This document shows positions 24,833 to 33,551 of a DNA stretch of 64,000 bases, in pieces. The notes beneath the pieces were generated by a model, which searched no databases, was not told where the DNA came from, and was given only the letters and a program-made list of their open reading frames with translations. Source of the stretch: Acidobacteriota bacterium (GTDB taxonomy: Bacteria > Acidobacteriota > Blastocatellia > Pyrinomonadales > Pyrinomonadaceae); NCBI GenBank assembly GCA_019639175.1, contig JAHBSK010000004.1, positions 62,001 through 126,000 of the forward strand, read 5' to 3'. The translations under genes were made by a program, and so were the position numbers. Numbering within the stretch: position 1 is the first letter of the stretch; each line of letters begins with the position of its first letter.

Positions 24833-25358
24833 TTAGATCTTTTTCGACCGCGTTCACGGCCGAGGGCAGTTCCTTGTGCATAAAGCCGTTGGCACGAAAT
24901 GCGAAATCCCTTTTGAACTGTTCATCCGGCGATTTGAGCGATGAGACCTCGATCTCATTGCCGTCCGCCAATTCCAACACCAAAGCCCATATCGGATCGC
25001 CGTCGCTGTCGCGGTCTTCGCCGACACGCAAACCGGAAACATCGTCAAATGCAAAAACAGCCGTATGCCGGCTGAAAATGCTGTGTTTTTTGAGCGACAC
25101 GGCCTGATCGCGGCGGTCTATCCTCAATCTTACATACGGCGCCGAGTGCAGGGCAAAAATTCCCGCTGACACTCCCGCAAAACCCAGAACAAGATGCGTT
25201 GTGCGGGCAAAAAATGACATTTCCGAGATGTTGCTGTAACCGCCCGACGCACCGTAAATGAACAGCGAACTGACGATGATAAAAAATCCGCCAAGCAGCC
25301 ACATCAAACCCGGTGCCTGGCTAATTACCATCACGTCATCCTGCTCGCTGATCTTCAT
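24807..25358 (-). CDS. Predicted membrane protein
   Basis: An unrecognised 183-residue protein with two membrane helices (about residues 17-36 and 51-70), followed by a strand-rich cytosolic domain resembling a PH-like fold (VRLRIDRRDQAVSLKKHSIF, then WALVLELADGNEIEVSS). The fold guess is weak. The start overlaps the scpB stop by 4 bases. Confidence 0.72.
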   Translation of the reverse strand: MKISEQDDVMVISQAPGLMWLLGGFFIIVSSLFIYGASGGYSNISEMSFFARTTHLVLGFAGVSAGIFALHSAPYVRLRIDRRDQAVSLKKHSIFSRHTAVFAFDDVSGLRVGEDRDSDGDPIWALVLELADGNEIEVSSLKSPDEQFKRDFAFRANGFMHKELPSAVNAVEKDLNDEDPHSR

Positions 25359-25912
25359 TGAACAAGGTCTTCAAAATCCTCGATGCTCGGCAGGTCGCCC
25401 AGATCCTTTAAGCCGAATTGAAGAAGAAATTCCCTTGACGTGCCGTACTGCATCGGACGTCCGACGGTTTCCTTGTGTCCTTTGGTCACAATGAGGCGTT
25501 TTTCCAGCAGCGTTTTTATCGCCGATGCCGATTGGACGCCGCGTATTTCCAGAATTTCGGGAATGGTCACGGGCTGTTTGTAGGCGATGACGGCAAGCGT
25601 TTCGAGCGCGGCCAGCGACAGCTTTGCTGATGGTTTGGTCTTGAGGAAAGTGCGTATTATCTCGTGCAGTTCCGTGCGGGTTGCGATCTGCCATCCGCCC
25701 GCGATCTGACGAAGCTGAAGGCCGCTTTCACGCTCGTCATATTCCGCCGCAAGCGCCTCAAGGGCGGCGTTGACGCTGTCACGGTCATTGTTCAGTATCT
25801 CGGCAATCGTTTTTGCCGTGATCGGTTCATCGGAAACGAAGACCAAAGCCTCGACCGCGGCCATCAGTTCTGATGTGCCGAGTTCCTTTTTCTGTTCAAC
25901 TGCCTCTTCCAT
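25355..25912 (-). CDS. scpB: Segregation and condensation protein B
   Basis: A 185-residue winged-helix kleisin partner of the SMC-ScpAB condensin. Typical stretches: LMAAVEALVFVSDEPITAKT, TLAVIAYKQPVTIPEILEIRGV and GRPMQYGTSREFLLQFGL. It lies 39 bases downstream of scpA in the usual order. The smc gene is not in the window. Confidence 0.95.
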   Translation of the reverse strand: MEEAVEQKKELGTSELMAAVEALVFVSDEPITAKTIAEILNNDRDSVNAALEALAAEYDERESGLQLRQIAGGWQIATRTELHEIIRTFLKTKPSAKLSLAALETLAVIAYKQPVTIPEILEIRGVQSASAIKTLLEKRLIVTKGHKETVGRPMQYGTSREFLLQFGLKDLGDLPSIEDFEDLVQ

Positions 25913-25951
25913 ACGCTATGCGGCCCGACTTTCACTGACTGCCGACCGCAA

Positions 25952-26728
25952 CTAAGCCTCAACCTTTCTTAATACAATATCATCGAAGACCCGCTTTTGT
26001 ATCAGGCGGACGCCCTCCGTCCTTACTATCTCCAACACGGCGATAAAGGCGGTGACAAGCTCGCGTTTATTACGCATCTGCTCAAAATAGGCAAGCATGC
26101 TCACCTCGCCCGCTTCCATTATCTTTCGTTTGAGGTCGCCTATCATCTCCGCCAGCGATATTTCCTCGCGCTCGATCTCCATTGAGATCTCTTCCTTTTG
26201 CCGGAGAAGGACCTTTTGAAAGACCGTGATCAGGTCAAAAACGGTGGCGCTTATCTCGGCATTGTTGTCATCGGATTCGATAGGGCCGCGTGTGAAGACC
26301 GCTCCTTCGATGGTAGTCCGCTCATAGAGCATCTGTGCGGCAGACCTGTATCTTTCGTATTCGAGGAGGCGGTCAACCAGTTCCTTTCGCGGATCATCGA
26401 TCTCCTCTTCGTCTTCTGCCAGCGGGTCACGGGGCAGGAGCATTTTCGATTTTATCTCGATAAGCTGGGCCGCCATCACCAAAAAATCAGCCGCGACCGA
26501 AATGTCCAGCGTTTTCATCAGCCGGATGTACTTCACATATTCGTCCGTTATTTTGGCGATGGGAATGTCAAAGATATTCGCCTGTTCCTGGCGTATCAAA
26601 TAAAGAAGCAGGTCGAGCGGCCCGGCAAATTCGCCGAGTTTTATCTTCAGTTCATCGGACGGGCCGGAAACAATTTCGGCCGTTTCGTTGTGAAAATCGA
26701 ATGTGAATTGTTCGAGTTCTTCCTGCAT
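25952..26728 (-). CDS. scpA: Segregation and condensation protein A
   Basis: A 258-residue kleisin that bridges SMC heads. Family signature at about residues 29-60: LGEFAGPLDLLLYLIRQEQANIFDIPI, with AADFLVMAAQLIEIKSKMLLP further on. The central acidic linker (LAEDEEEIDD) is typical. It heads the scpA-scpB-membrane protein-TyrA-like cluster. Confidence 0.95.
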   Translation of the reverse strand: MQEELEQFTFDFHNETAEIVSGPSDELKIKLGEFAGPLDLLLYLIRQEQANIFDIPIAKITDEYVKYIRLMKTLDISVAADFLVMAAQLIEIKSKMLLPRDPLAEDEEEIDDPRKELVDRLLEYERYRSAAQMLYERTTIEGAVFTRGPIESDDNNAEISATVFDLITVFQKVLLRQKEEISMEIEREEISLAEMIGDLKRKIMEAGEVSMLAYFEQMRNKRELVTAFIAVLEIVRTEGVRLIQKRVFDDIVLRKVEA

Positions 26729-26806
26729 CAGAGAAAAAGCATTTTAACCCAAAGATTTAGCCGTGAGAAATCGGAAAAATGGAAAGACGTTTGAATGATA
26801 CTTGCT

Positions 26807-27274
26807 TTAAAGATATTTGGTGTCGCGGAGATAATACACATAGTCCGTGACCGGCGGTTCAAAACCTTCTTCGCGAAGCCGCAGAATGATGTTGCCGCGA
26901 TGTGTCGCCGAATGTGTAAAGACGTGCGACATAACTTCGCGATATGTATTTGTGTAAGGAAGCCCGCTGCTCGAAAAATATTTTACCGAAAGATCAAGCC
27001 CTTCTTCGTCGAATCGGCGAAGCAGTTTCTCATAGGCTTCGGCAACCTCGCGGGCAAGTTCGCCGCATTCATCTATCGACAGATCGGGCCAAAAATCCAT
27101 TCCTGTGGAGTTCTTGCCAAACAGCCGCGCGTACCATTCGGCCTGTGCCGTCAGCAGATGCGCCAATATCTGACGGCACCGCTCGGAACCCGATTCCCTG
27201 ACGGCGATCAGGACGCGGCGGTTCGCCCAGTCGTTGTAATCAAAAAGATTTCTGAGGTGTTCGACAGTCTGCAT
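26807..27274 (-). CDS. DinB family protein
   Basis: A 155-residue DinB-fold protein of the classical DinB type: LFDYNDWANRRVLIAV at the N terminus, ILAHLLTAQAEWYARL and a C-terminal HVFTHSATHRGNIILRLR. The three histidines (in ILAHLL, SHVFTH and THRGN) form the likely metal site. It begins 4 bases after the DUF2237 stop, so the two are co-transcribed. Distinct from the DinB protein at 20.3 kb. Confidence 0.92.
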   Translation of the reverse strand: MQTVEHLRNLFDYNDWANRRVLIAVRESGSERCRQILAHLLTAQAEWYARLFGKNSTGMDFWPDLSIDECGELAREVAEAYEKLLRRFDEEGLDLSVKYFSSSGLPYTNTYREVMSHVFTHSATHRGNIILRLREEGFEPPVTDYVYYLRDTKYL

Positions 27275-27278
27275 GAGT

Positions 27279-27677
27279 TCATTCGACGGCGAAGCGTTTC
27301 AGGTCTTCCAGCGAAACGACGCTCAGAGCCGCTTCATGCGTCGCTTCAAGGTAAACACGCGGGGCCATGCCGTTTTCGAGTGCCTGACGCCACCGCAGCA
27401 TGCAAAGACACCATTTGTCGCCTTCTTTCAGGCCGGGAAAATCGTATTGCGGCATCGGTGTAGAGAGGTCGTTGCCGACGGCTTTTGAAAACACCAGGAA
27501 ATCGTCCGTCACCTCGATGCAGACGGTGTGACGGCCCGTGTCGTCAACGCCCGTGCGGCAATAGCCGTCGCGGTAAAATCCGGTCATCGGGTCGGTGCAG
27601 CAGCTTATCAGATCGCCGCCGAGGACATTTTTGGGTTTGGGCTGATGCCCGTTGCCATTGCCGTTAGTGTAGCTCAT
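27279..27677 (-). CDS. DUF2237 family protein
   Basis: A 132-residue protein that fits DUF2237 throughout: NVLGGDLISCCTDPMTGFYRDG, HTVCIEVTDDFLVFSKAVGNDLSTP, FPGLKEGDKWCLCMLRWRQAL and YLEATHEAALSVV. Function unknown. The N terminus has a short NGNGNGH linker. Confidence 0.93.
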   Translation of the reverse strand: MSYTNGNGNGHQPKPKNVLGGDLISCCTDPMTGFYRDGYCRTGVDDTGRHTVCIEVTDDFLVFSKAVGNDLSTPMPQYDFPGLKEGDKWCLCMLRWRQALENGMAPRVYLEATHEAALSVVSLEDLKRFAVE

Positions 27678-27724
27678 ATTACGATGTATAAATGATACAA
27701 CACTCGGGCCGTTTTGGTCATGAA

Positions 27725-27933
27725 GTCTGCGGAGCAGACGATATATCGGTAGCTACAGGTGGAGCAGAGCGGAACCTGTAGTCAGGTCAAATCGACACCG
27801 CTAAGCCTGTAAAACAGGCGAGATAAAAGCCAATATGCCGCGTGTTCCACACGCTTTACATATGTTTCCCGTTTCCTACAGGTTCCGCTTCGCTTCACCT
27901 GTAGCTATTACTATTGCCGTCTGCTCCGCAGAC
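27725..27933. repeat. Nested inverted-repeat element
   Basis: The 393-base gap between DUF2237 and rpsD holds no gene. Two perfect 15-base palindromes (GTCTGCGGAGCAGAC at 27725 and its reverse complement at 27919) flank two 29-base hairpins (CTACAGGT...ACCTGTAG at 27753-27781 and 27876-27904). These are inverted copies of each other at 27 of 29 positions. Smaller hairpins (GCCTGTAAAACAGGC at 27805, CGTGTTCCACACG at 27841) lie between. It looks like a REP cluster or a MITE-like unit. Confidence 0.88.
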
Positions 27934-28004
27934 TGTTTATCTGTTATCGGACTTATTAGAAAGATTCTGAGAGCCGAAAACTGTCTGGAAGAATGTCCTA
28001 CCGC

Positions 28005-28041
28005 AAAGAAAAGGGCCATCCTGTCCGAAGACAGAACGGCC
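28005..28041 (-). terminator. Intrinsic terminator of rpsD
   Basis: On the minus strand GGCCGTTCTGTC, loop TTCG and GACAGGATGGCC form a 12-bp stem with two G-U pairs, followed by CTTTTCTTT. It lies 30 bases after the rpsD stop. Confidence 0.82.
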
Positions 28042-28070
28042 AAATGAAAATACCAACACTATGTTTTCAG

Positions 28071-28679
28071 TTACTTGGAGTAAAATTCAACGATCTTGTC
28101 TATTTCGCAAATTACCGGAATTTCCGTTCCGGCAGGGATGCGTGTGAGCTTTGCCGACATCGACAGCCAGTCGCGCTCGACATAATCGACCCCGGCAGGA
28201 GATGCGGCCATTGCGTCAAGGATCGGCGGAAGTTTACGGCTTTTTTCCTTGATGCTGACAACATCGCCCGGCTTTACGCGAAAGGACGGGATGTTCACAC
28301 GTTTGCCGTTGACCTCAACGTGGCCGTGATCGACATACTGACGCGCCGCAAAGATCGATTTGGCAAAACCGGCACGAAGCACGACGGCATCAAGCCGCGT
28401 TTCCAGCCGCTGGAGCAGATCTTCACCGGTCGGGCCTTTTGCAGCAAGGGCCTTGCGGAAATAATTTCGCATCTGCCTTTCGGAAACGTTGTATTGAAAG
28501 CGAAGACGCTGTTTTTCAAGAAGCTGACGTCCGTATTCGCTTTTTGGGATGATGCTCCGCTTTCCGGGGCCGTGCTGTCCGGGGCCATAGGGCCGTTTTT
28601 CCATGTACTTAACGGCTTTTGGCGTAAGAGCAATGCCGAGTTTGCGTGAAAGTTTTACCTTTGGGCCAATGTATTTCAT
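28071..28679 (-). CDS. rpsD: 30S ribosomal protein S4
   Basis: At 202 residues this is a complete S4, a primary binder of 16S rRNA in 30S assembly. It starts MKYIGPKVKLSRKLGIALTP and has the S4 domain RLDAVVLRAGFAKSIFAARQYVDHGHVEVNGKRV. No zinc-finger cysteines are present in the N-terminal part. It is not among other ribosomal protein genes here. It is translationally coupled (4-base overlap) to an upstream small gene. Confidence 0.97.
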   Translation of the reverse strand: MKYIGPKVKLSRKLGIALTPKAVKYMEKRPYGPGQHGPGKRSIIPKSEYGRQLLEKQRLRFQYNVSERQMRNYFRKALAAKGPTGEDLLQRLETRLDAVVLRAGFAKSIFAARQYVDHGHVEVNGKRVNIPSFRVKPGDVVSIKEKSRKLPPILDAMAASPAGVDYVERDWLSMSAKLTRIPAGTEIPVICEIDKIVEFYSK

Positions 28680-28903
28680 ATCTTTTCTGTTTCTTCTATC
28701 TGCTCAGACCAGTCGTTGAGAAGTTCCTCCTCATCAAGCATGTCCTGACGCGCTTCGGCAAAAAGCTCTGCAACATACATAAAAGTTTCGCGGCTGAACG
28801 AAAGCATCGTCGAACCGTATTCAAAATGAACACAGCCGCTTTCACACGCAAAACAATCTATGTCCTCAAGCCTCGGCTCGCTCTGTGATGAATGCTGAAG
28901 CAT
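28676..28903 (-). CDS. Small cysteine-containing protein upstream of rpsD
   Basis: A 75-residue acidic protein with CFACESGC near the N terminus (CxxCxxxC, possible metal site) and a central HFEYGSTMLSFSRETFMYVAEL. I do not recognise it with certainty. ATG 28903 follows AGGAG at good spacing. Its stop overlaps the rpsD start by 4 bases (ATGA), which suggests rpsD translation depends on it. Confidence 0.75.
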   Translation of the reverse strand: MLQHSSQSEPRLEDIDCFACESGCVHFEYGSTMLSFSRETFMYVAELFAEARQDMLDEEELLNDWSEQIEETEKI

Positions 28904-29160
28904 CAAGATCTCCTGTTTCCGATCCGCTGAAGATCGCCGATCTTTTGAAATTACGGTCTCTTATTGAAAATGACATCTATTTTCAATAACAAGTATATAA
29001 GAATAGCAAAAACAAGAAATGTGTCAAATGGCGGCCGGGAAAAAGGCCTAAAACGTAAAACAGAAATATGAAAAAGCTGACAGAACTAAAGCAAATACGA
29101 ATTGAGTGTAAGGAAAAAAGAGCAGCCGTCGCAGGCTTTTGAAAAAAACGGATTCGGCTG

Positions 29161-29480
29161 TGCCGCATTGCACTGCGGTCGGAGCTATGCCCGACCGTAA
29201 ACTTTCCTCATTATTTGAAGGAGGCTGCGCCTCTATCTAACAGATTGGAGGCACAGCCTCAAAAGATATTTATGCAGCGTGACGGTCGGGCTCAGCACCG
29301 ACCGCGATGCGTGATGGCACAGCCCCGACATAATTTTTTCAAAGAGATACTGATGATCTGCCAGTCATACACCCAACTTGCAACCGCTCCAAACGGCCGG
29401 GCCGTCCTTTTTCTGAGACGAGGATCGTTTGAAATGTGCGGTATGAAAAAATGCGGCCGGATATGCCCCGACCGCATTGT
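29161..29480. repeat. Cluster of GGC-NNN-GCC hairpins (family C) in a 643-base gap
   Basis: 28904-29546 has no gene I can support; short frames there are composed of repeats. Hairpins include CGGTCGGAGCTATGCCCGACCG (about 29176-29197; arms CGGTCGG and CCGACCG), GAGGCTGCGCCTC (29221), GAGGCACAGCCTC (29248) and CGGTCGGGCTCAGCACCGACCG (29283). GCGGCCGGATATGCCCCGACCGC follows at about 29453-29475. Several are trailed by GCATTGC- or GCGATGCG-type sequences. Confidence 0.8.
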
Positions 29481-29546
29481 ATAGAAATAAAGTTGGAACC
29501 GGCGGCACGAACTGTTTATGCCGAGCCGCCGATCAAGGAAACGATG

Positions 29547-30737
29547 CTACCTTCTTCGGCGACGGCCTGAAGAACGAAAAGAACGGCCTGAAGACGGACT
29601 CTTTGCCGTTGACTCCATCGGCTTTACGCCGCCGAAATCGGGCAGAAAAACGCGTTCGACCTGCTGGCCGGTCAGTTTTTCTATCGCACGGAGCGAGTGT
29701 TCTTCGGCAAGCGTAAGAAAAGTTATCGCCTGGCCTTTGTTCCCTGCCCGGCCGGTTCGCCCGATACGATGTACGTAATCCTCCGGTGCTTCCGGCACGT
29801 CATAATTGATGACGTGAGAGACCGAGTCAATGTCGATCCCGCGTGCCGCAACATCCGTCGCCACCAAAATGCGTGTCCGTCCGGATTTGAAGCCCGCAAG
29901 AGCGGCTTCACGCTGCGACTGCGAACGGTCGCCGTGTATCCGGTTCGATCTATGCTCCTGTTTTTCAAGAATGTGAGCAATACGGTCGGCACCGCGTTTC
30001 GTTCTGGTGAAAACCAGCACGCGTTCCAGATCTTCCTTGGAAAGCAGATCAAGAAGCAGCGGCACCTTGAACTGATGAGCCACAGGATATGCCTTTTGCT
30101 CGATAGTGGCCGCCGCGTTGCCGCGTCTTGCAACCTCAACGTATGTCGGGTCTTTCACTATCTGGCGGGCGACGCGTTCAACCTCGCCGGCCATGGTCGC
30201 GGAAAAGAACAACGTCTGCCTGTTCTCGGGACACGCCTTTGCTATTCGCCTGATCGCGGGCAAAAAGCCCATGTCCAGCATTCGGTCGGCCTCATCCAGA
30301 ATAAGCGTGGTCAGGTGGTTGAATTTCACCATTCCCTGATCCATGAAATCGATCAGCCGGCCCGGTGTGGCGATCAAAATGTTGACGCCGTTCCTTATCG
30401 CCTGCGTCTGTCGGCCATAGCCGGTTCCGCCGATAATGGCGGCACAGGTAACGCCTTTCGGCACGAACTTGCGGCATTCGGCGTCGATCTGGACCGCCAG
30501 TTCCCGCGTCGGGGCAAGGATCAAAACAGAAGTTCCGGGCCGTTTGTTTATTTTCTGCAGAACAGGAAGCAAAAAGGCCGCTGTCTTTCCCGTTCCCGTC
30601 TCAGCGGTTCCGATGACGTCGCCGCCGTCAAGAATGACAGGTATCGCCTGTTCCTGTATGGGTGTCGGCTTGGTAAAGCCGTGTCGCTTACACTTTTCGA
30701 CCATGTCGGAGCGCAAGCCAAGTTCATTAAAAGTCAT
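29547..30737 (-). CDS. DEAD-box RNA helicase, RhlE-like
   Basis: A 396-residue ATP-dependent RNA helicase. Q motif near FTKPTPIQEQAIPVIL, motif I AETGTGKT, motif II DEAD, motif III SAT, motif VI HRIGRTGR. The C terminus is a short Arg/Ser-rich tail (SFRSSGRRRRR), as in RhlE. Such enzymes remodel rRNA and mRNA, often in the cold. It is monocistronic with a leader of more than 100 bases. Confidence 0.94.
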   Translation of the reverse strand: MTFNELGLRSDMVEKCKRHGFTKPTPIQEQAIPVILDGGDVIGTAETGTGKTAAFLLPVLQKINKRPGTSVLILAPTRELAVQIDAECRKFVPKGVTCAAIIGGTGYGRQTQAIRNGVNILIATPGRLIDFMDQGMVKFNHLTTLILDEADRMLDMGFLPAIRRIAKACPENRQTLFFSATMAGEVERVARQIVKDPTYVEVARRGNAAATIEQKAYPVAHQFKVPLLLDLLSKEDLERVLVFTRTKRGADRIAHILEKQEHRSNRIHGDRSQSQREAALAGFKSGRTRILVATDVAARGIDIDSVSHVINYDVPEAPEDYVHRIGRTGRAGNKGQAITFLTLAEEHSLRAIEKLTGQQVERVFLPDFGGVKPMESTAKSPSSGRSFRSSGRRRRR

Positions 30738-31114
30738 TTATATTTATATTGGTCAAACAGAAAGACCAGAAGCATCGGCCAGGATCGTCAATGGCGTTCC
30801 ATAGGCCCGATGCGTCACGCACGGCCGCGAAGATCGGCGGCCTCCGCAGGCAAAAATGCCGCGGGCAGATCATCTGTGATAGGTAAAGAAGTTATCTAAC
30901 GGTGGGTAAAACTTTCGGTGTAACGGTAAGCAGCGAATGACCAACGCGAGAAGACAGGGGAAATAATTCCCCGGCCGCTTCTGACAGCTATTTATTATCT
31001 TCCTCTCAAAATTCACTATCGCTGCTCACAATGAGTGCGAAATTACCGTCGATAAAACCGAGGGAAGCAGTTCAATCTGTCAGATTACAGTAATTTACAT
31101 AGAGTTGCAACCTT
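30738..31114. other. Gene-free region upstream of the helicase
   Basis: No gene is supported in these 377 bases; the plus-strand frame crossing it is an antisense shadow of the helicase. The half next to the helicase is GC-rich with several short stems and could be a structured 5' leader. The rest, near the radical SAM stop, shows nothing specific. Confidence 0.5.
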
Positions 31115-32668
31115 TTATGTCGTTTCCGGGACAACGGCTTTGCCGGAATGTGTCCTTTTATGATCTCGCCAGGTGCTGAAACCTTCCCGAACAAGGCCGG
31201 ATATGCAGCGGCGATTTTGAAACAGCAGTTTTATCCATGCCGCCGCTCCCATCTGGGGAAAATAGATGCCCCGAAAAAACATCCGCGCCACCAGATGGCT
31301 GATGCGTGTCTGTATCGGCGAATCGGCAATGGCCTCGATAGCCGCCATGTTCCGCTCAGGGCTGTATGAACGCGACCACGCCGAAATGGTCTCTGTCCGG
31401 GCCTCTTCTATCGTCATCTTAGCGGGCTTGTGCGCCATTACGAATTGGGCGAAATCCTGCCAGTGTTTCGGACGTTCCAGCCGGCCTGCCTTTTGCAGGC
31501 GTTCGTAAAGCGGCGTGGCCGGAAACGGGGTCAGTTGGCCGAATACCGGAAGCCCCGGCGGCCAGCTTTCTATCTCATCCACGGTCCTGGTTCCGACCCC
31601 CACAGTGTCATTGTCCATTCCGAAAATAAATGACGTGATGGCGTAAATATCGCGGCGTGCCAGCCCTTGCAGGACAGCTCCGTAATTAGCCGGTTTTGAG
31701 AATGTTTTATTCACGTCCGCCATGTTTGCCGGATCGATCGACTCCATTCCGATAAAGATCCAGCGGCCGCCCGAATCTGCGATCAGATCGACCAGTTCTT
31801 CATCGGCCAACAGGTTGGCGCTGATCTGTGCGACCCACGGCAACTGCGCTCCCGCAGCTATAATGTCGCGAAGCAGCGATTTGAGCCGTTTTTTGTTTAT
31901 GGCAAGATTGTCGTCAATAAAGAAAACGGCGACCTGGCCTTTTTCCTCCCGAGCGCGGGCCTTGAGCCGAAGCAGTTCATCAACAACGCTTTCGTTCGTG
32001 CGAAAGCGGATCGAATCGCCGAAAAATCCTGTGACGGTGCAAAATTCACAGCCGTAAGGACAGCCGCGGCCTGTTTCAATGGGGACAACGAAAAATTTTC
32101 CCCAGCCGGTTCCAAATCTGGACAGGATCGGCCTCAGAAACTTGGGGACAAGGCTGAACTGCTCAAGATCGAGCGTTTCCCACGGAATATGCGGATAATC
32201 CTGCAATCCGGGTTTGATGTCATTGCCTTTTGCGTCAAGTTCAGGCTGATATCTGTCCTTTAATCTGCCATTTGCGGCATCCTCAACTATCAGGGGCCAG
32301 GTTGCATCGGCCTCGCCGAGCGCGACCGCATCGGCATGACGCGGGCCGCCGTCCAGTCCCAGTGCCTCGTCAGGGCACTCCGTGACATGCGGGCCGCCCA
32401 TCACGACCTTGATACCGGCTTCGCGCAGGGCATCGGCGACCTGATACGCCCGTGCCACCATGCGCGTCATTGACCCGATGCCGACCAATCCGATGTCCTG
32501 ATCCTGACAAAAACGAACGAGTTCTGAGCGGGTCATTGCCTTGGCATTTCCGTCGATGAGGATCACTTCATGCTCTTTGGGCGTAATGGATTGAAGCAGG
32601 AACATCCACAAATGCGGCATGAAATTGCGCGTTACACCATTGTCGGGATTGTATAGCAGAATTTTCAT
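31115..32668 (-). CDS. B12-binding domain radical SAM protein
   Basis: A 517-residue class B-type radical SAM enzyme. An N-terminal cobalamin-binding-like Rossmann domain has VGIGSMTRMVARAYQVADAL and GGPHVTECPDEAL. The [4Fe-4S] motif CPYGCEFC (CxxxCxxC) follows near residue 208. The C-terminal 100 residues are helical and basic. Substrate unknown; methylation of a lipid, antibiotic or other unactivated carbon is typical for the class. No biosynthetic partner genes lie next to it. Confidence 0.9.
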   Translation of the reverse strand: MKILLYNPDNGVTRNFMPHLWMFLLQSITPKEHEVILIDGNAKAMTRSELVRFCQDQDIGLVGIGSMTRMVARAYQVADALREAGIKVVMGGPHVTECPDEALGLDGGPRHADAVALGEADATWPLIVEDAANGRLKDRYQPELDAKGNDIKPGLQDYPHIPWETLDLEQFSLVPKFLRPILSRFGTGWGKFFVVPIETGRGCPYGCEFCTVTGFFGDSIRFRTNESVVDELLRLKARAREEKGQVAVFFIDDNLAINKKRLKSLLRDIIAAGAQLPWVAQISANLLADEELVDLIADSGGRWIFIGMESIDPANMADVNKTFSKPANYGAVLQGLARRDIYAITSFIFGMDNDTVGVGTRTVDEIESWPPGLPVFGQLTPFPATPLYERLQKAGRLERPKHWQDFAQFVMAHKPAKMTIEEARTETISAWSRSYSPERNMAAIEAIADSPIQTRISHLVARMFFRGIYFPQMGAAAWIKLLFQNRRCISGLVREGFSTWRDHKRTHSGKAVVPETT

Positions 32669-32738
32669 TTCTCTCTTGGCGTGTCAACCGGGAGTTTCAC
32701 GATACCAGAATGAACAAATGTGTTTTGCTTTCAGACGG

Positions 32739-33110
32739 TCAGGCCCCCTTGGCCTCTGTATCGCCCGCCTTGCGTTTAGCCTCCGGCCTGGCGTAGCCCT
32801 TTCGTTCGACCAGCAGTATGGAGTTTAACCGGATGCGGCGCTTTTGCGGCGATATCTGTGCCTGATCCGCATTAATGTAATCAAATTCGAACGAATATGT
32901 GAAATGCCCCATAGTAAGCTTTTTACCAAAACCTTCATCGAGATGAAAGGTTATGGCGTCGGCATATTTACCAAGGCTTTCGTCCGCGTAACCCAGTATT
33001 TCGCCGTATTTATCGTTCAGATAGACCGGAACGCTCTGAACGGGTTCGCACCGGCCTGAGATCTCACCGAGTATGTGGCTCCGAGCCATAGAGATGGTAT
33101 TTGTTGACAT
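32739..33110 (-). CDS. Hypothetical protein
   Basis: A 123-residue protein with GGAGGAACCC directly before the ATG, so translation is well supported. The central part is strand-rich (YGEILGYADESLGKYADAIT, then FHLDEGFGKKLTMGHFTYSF) and the C terminus is basic. I do not recognise a family. It lies 70 bases upstream of the radical SAM gene in the same direction. Confidence 0.7.
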   Translation of the reverse strand: MSTNTISMARSHILGEISGRCEPVQSVPVYLNDKYGEILGYADESLGKYADAITFHLDEGFGKKLTMGHFTYSFEFDYINADQAQISPQKRRIRLNSILLVERKGYARPEAKRKAGDTEAKGA

Positions 33111-33455
33111 GGGTTCCTCCGGATAGGTGACATAAACTGAATATGAGCAGGAGCTTTGCTTTTACTTCGAAAGGCCTGATCTCGGATACTCAAAGATCTG
33201 TTGAGCGCACTTCTGCTTTTCCCTAAGGGGCCTGCTCTCAAACTTATCCGAAAACCGTTTAGGCGAAGCGCGTTGTAACGAGATCAACGCGAGAGTAGGA
33301 TCAATACCCTTAACAATGGCACGAAACGTTTGAAATAGCAATGTTATCAGGCCTTTGGCCGCTACGGCGTGGTGTTTGCCGGTACAAGAGATCGCGCAGC
33401 CCGTTTACGGGCTTTGTTACAGGCAATGCTCAGAAGGGCGTAAATACAATAAAAA
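33111..33455. other. Gene-free region between the hypothetical gene and tRNA-Arg
   Basis: These 345 bases show no supported gene. There are short palindromes (GCCCGTTTACGGGC near 33398, AGGCCTTTGGCC near 33351) but no long repeat or T-tract. The region may hold the promoter of 32739-33110 and the 3' trailer of the tRNA. Confidence 0.5.
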
Positions 33456-33532
33456 TGGTGTTCCCGGGTGGATTCGAACCACCGGCCTTTCACTTAGGAG
33501 GCGAACGCTCTATCCGGCTGAGCTACGGGAAC
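33456..33532 (-). tRNA. tRNA-Arg (anticodon CCT)
   Basis: On the minus strand the acceptor GTTCCCG pairs with CGGGAAC. The D arm is GCTC...GAGC, the anticodon arm is TTCGC-CTCCTAA-GTGAA with anticodon CCT, and the T arm is GGTGG-TTCGAAT-CCACC. The body is 33459-33532 and CCA is encoded at 33456-33458. Reads AGG codons. Confidence 0.96.
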
Positions 33533-33551
33533 ACGTCGGGGCTGACGAATT

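Noticed and set aside
28983..29168. A 61-codon minus-strand ORF with hydrophobic stretches
   Set aside because: It lies in an AT-rich gap with repeats, has no ribosome site, and resembles nothing I know.
29697..30899. A 400-codon plus-strand ORF
   Set aside because: It is antisense to the DEAD-box helicase, whose motifs are all intact. No homology or ribosome site supports it.
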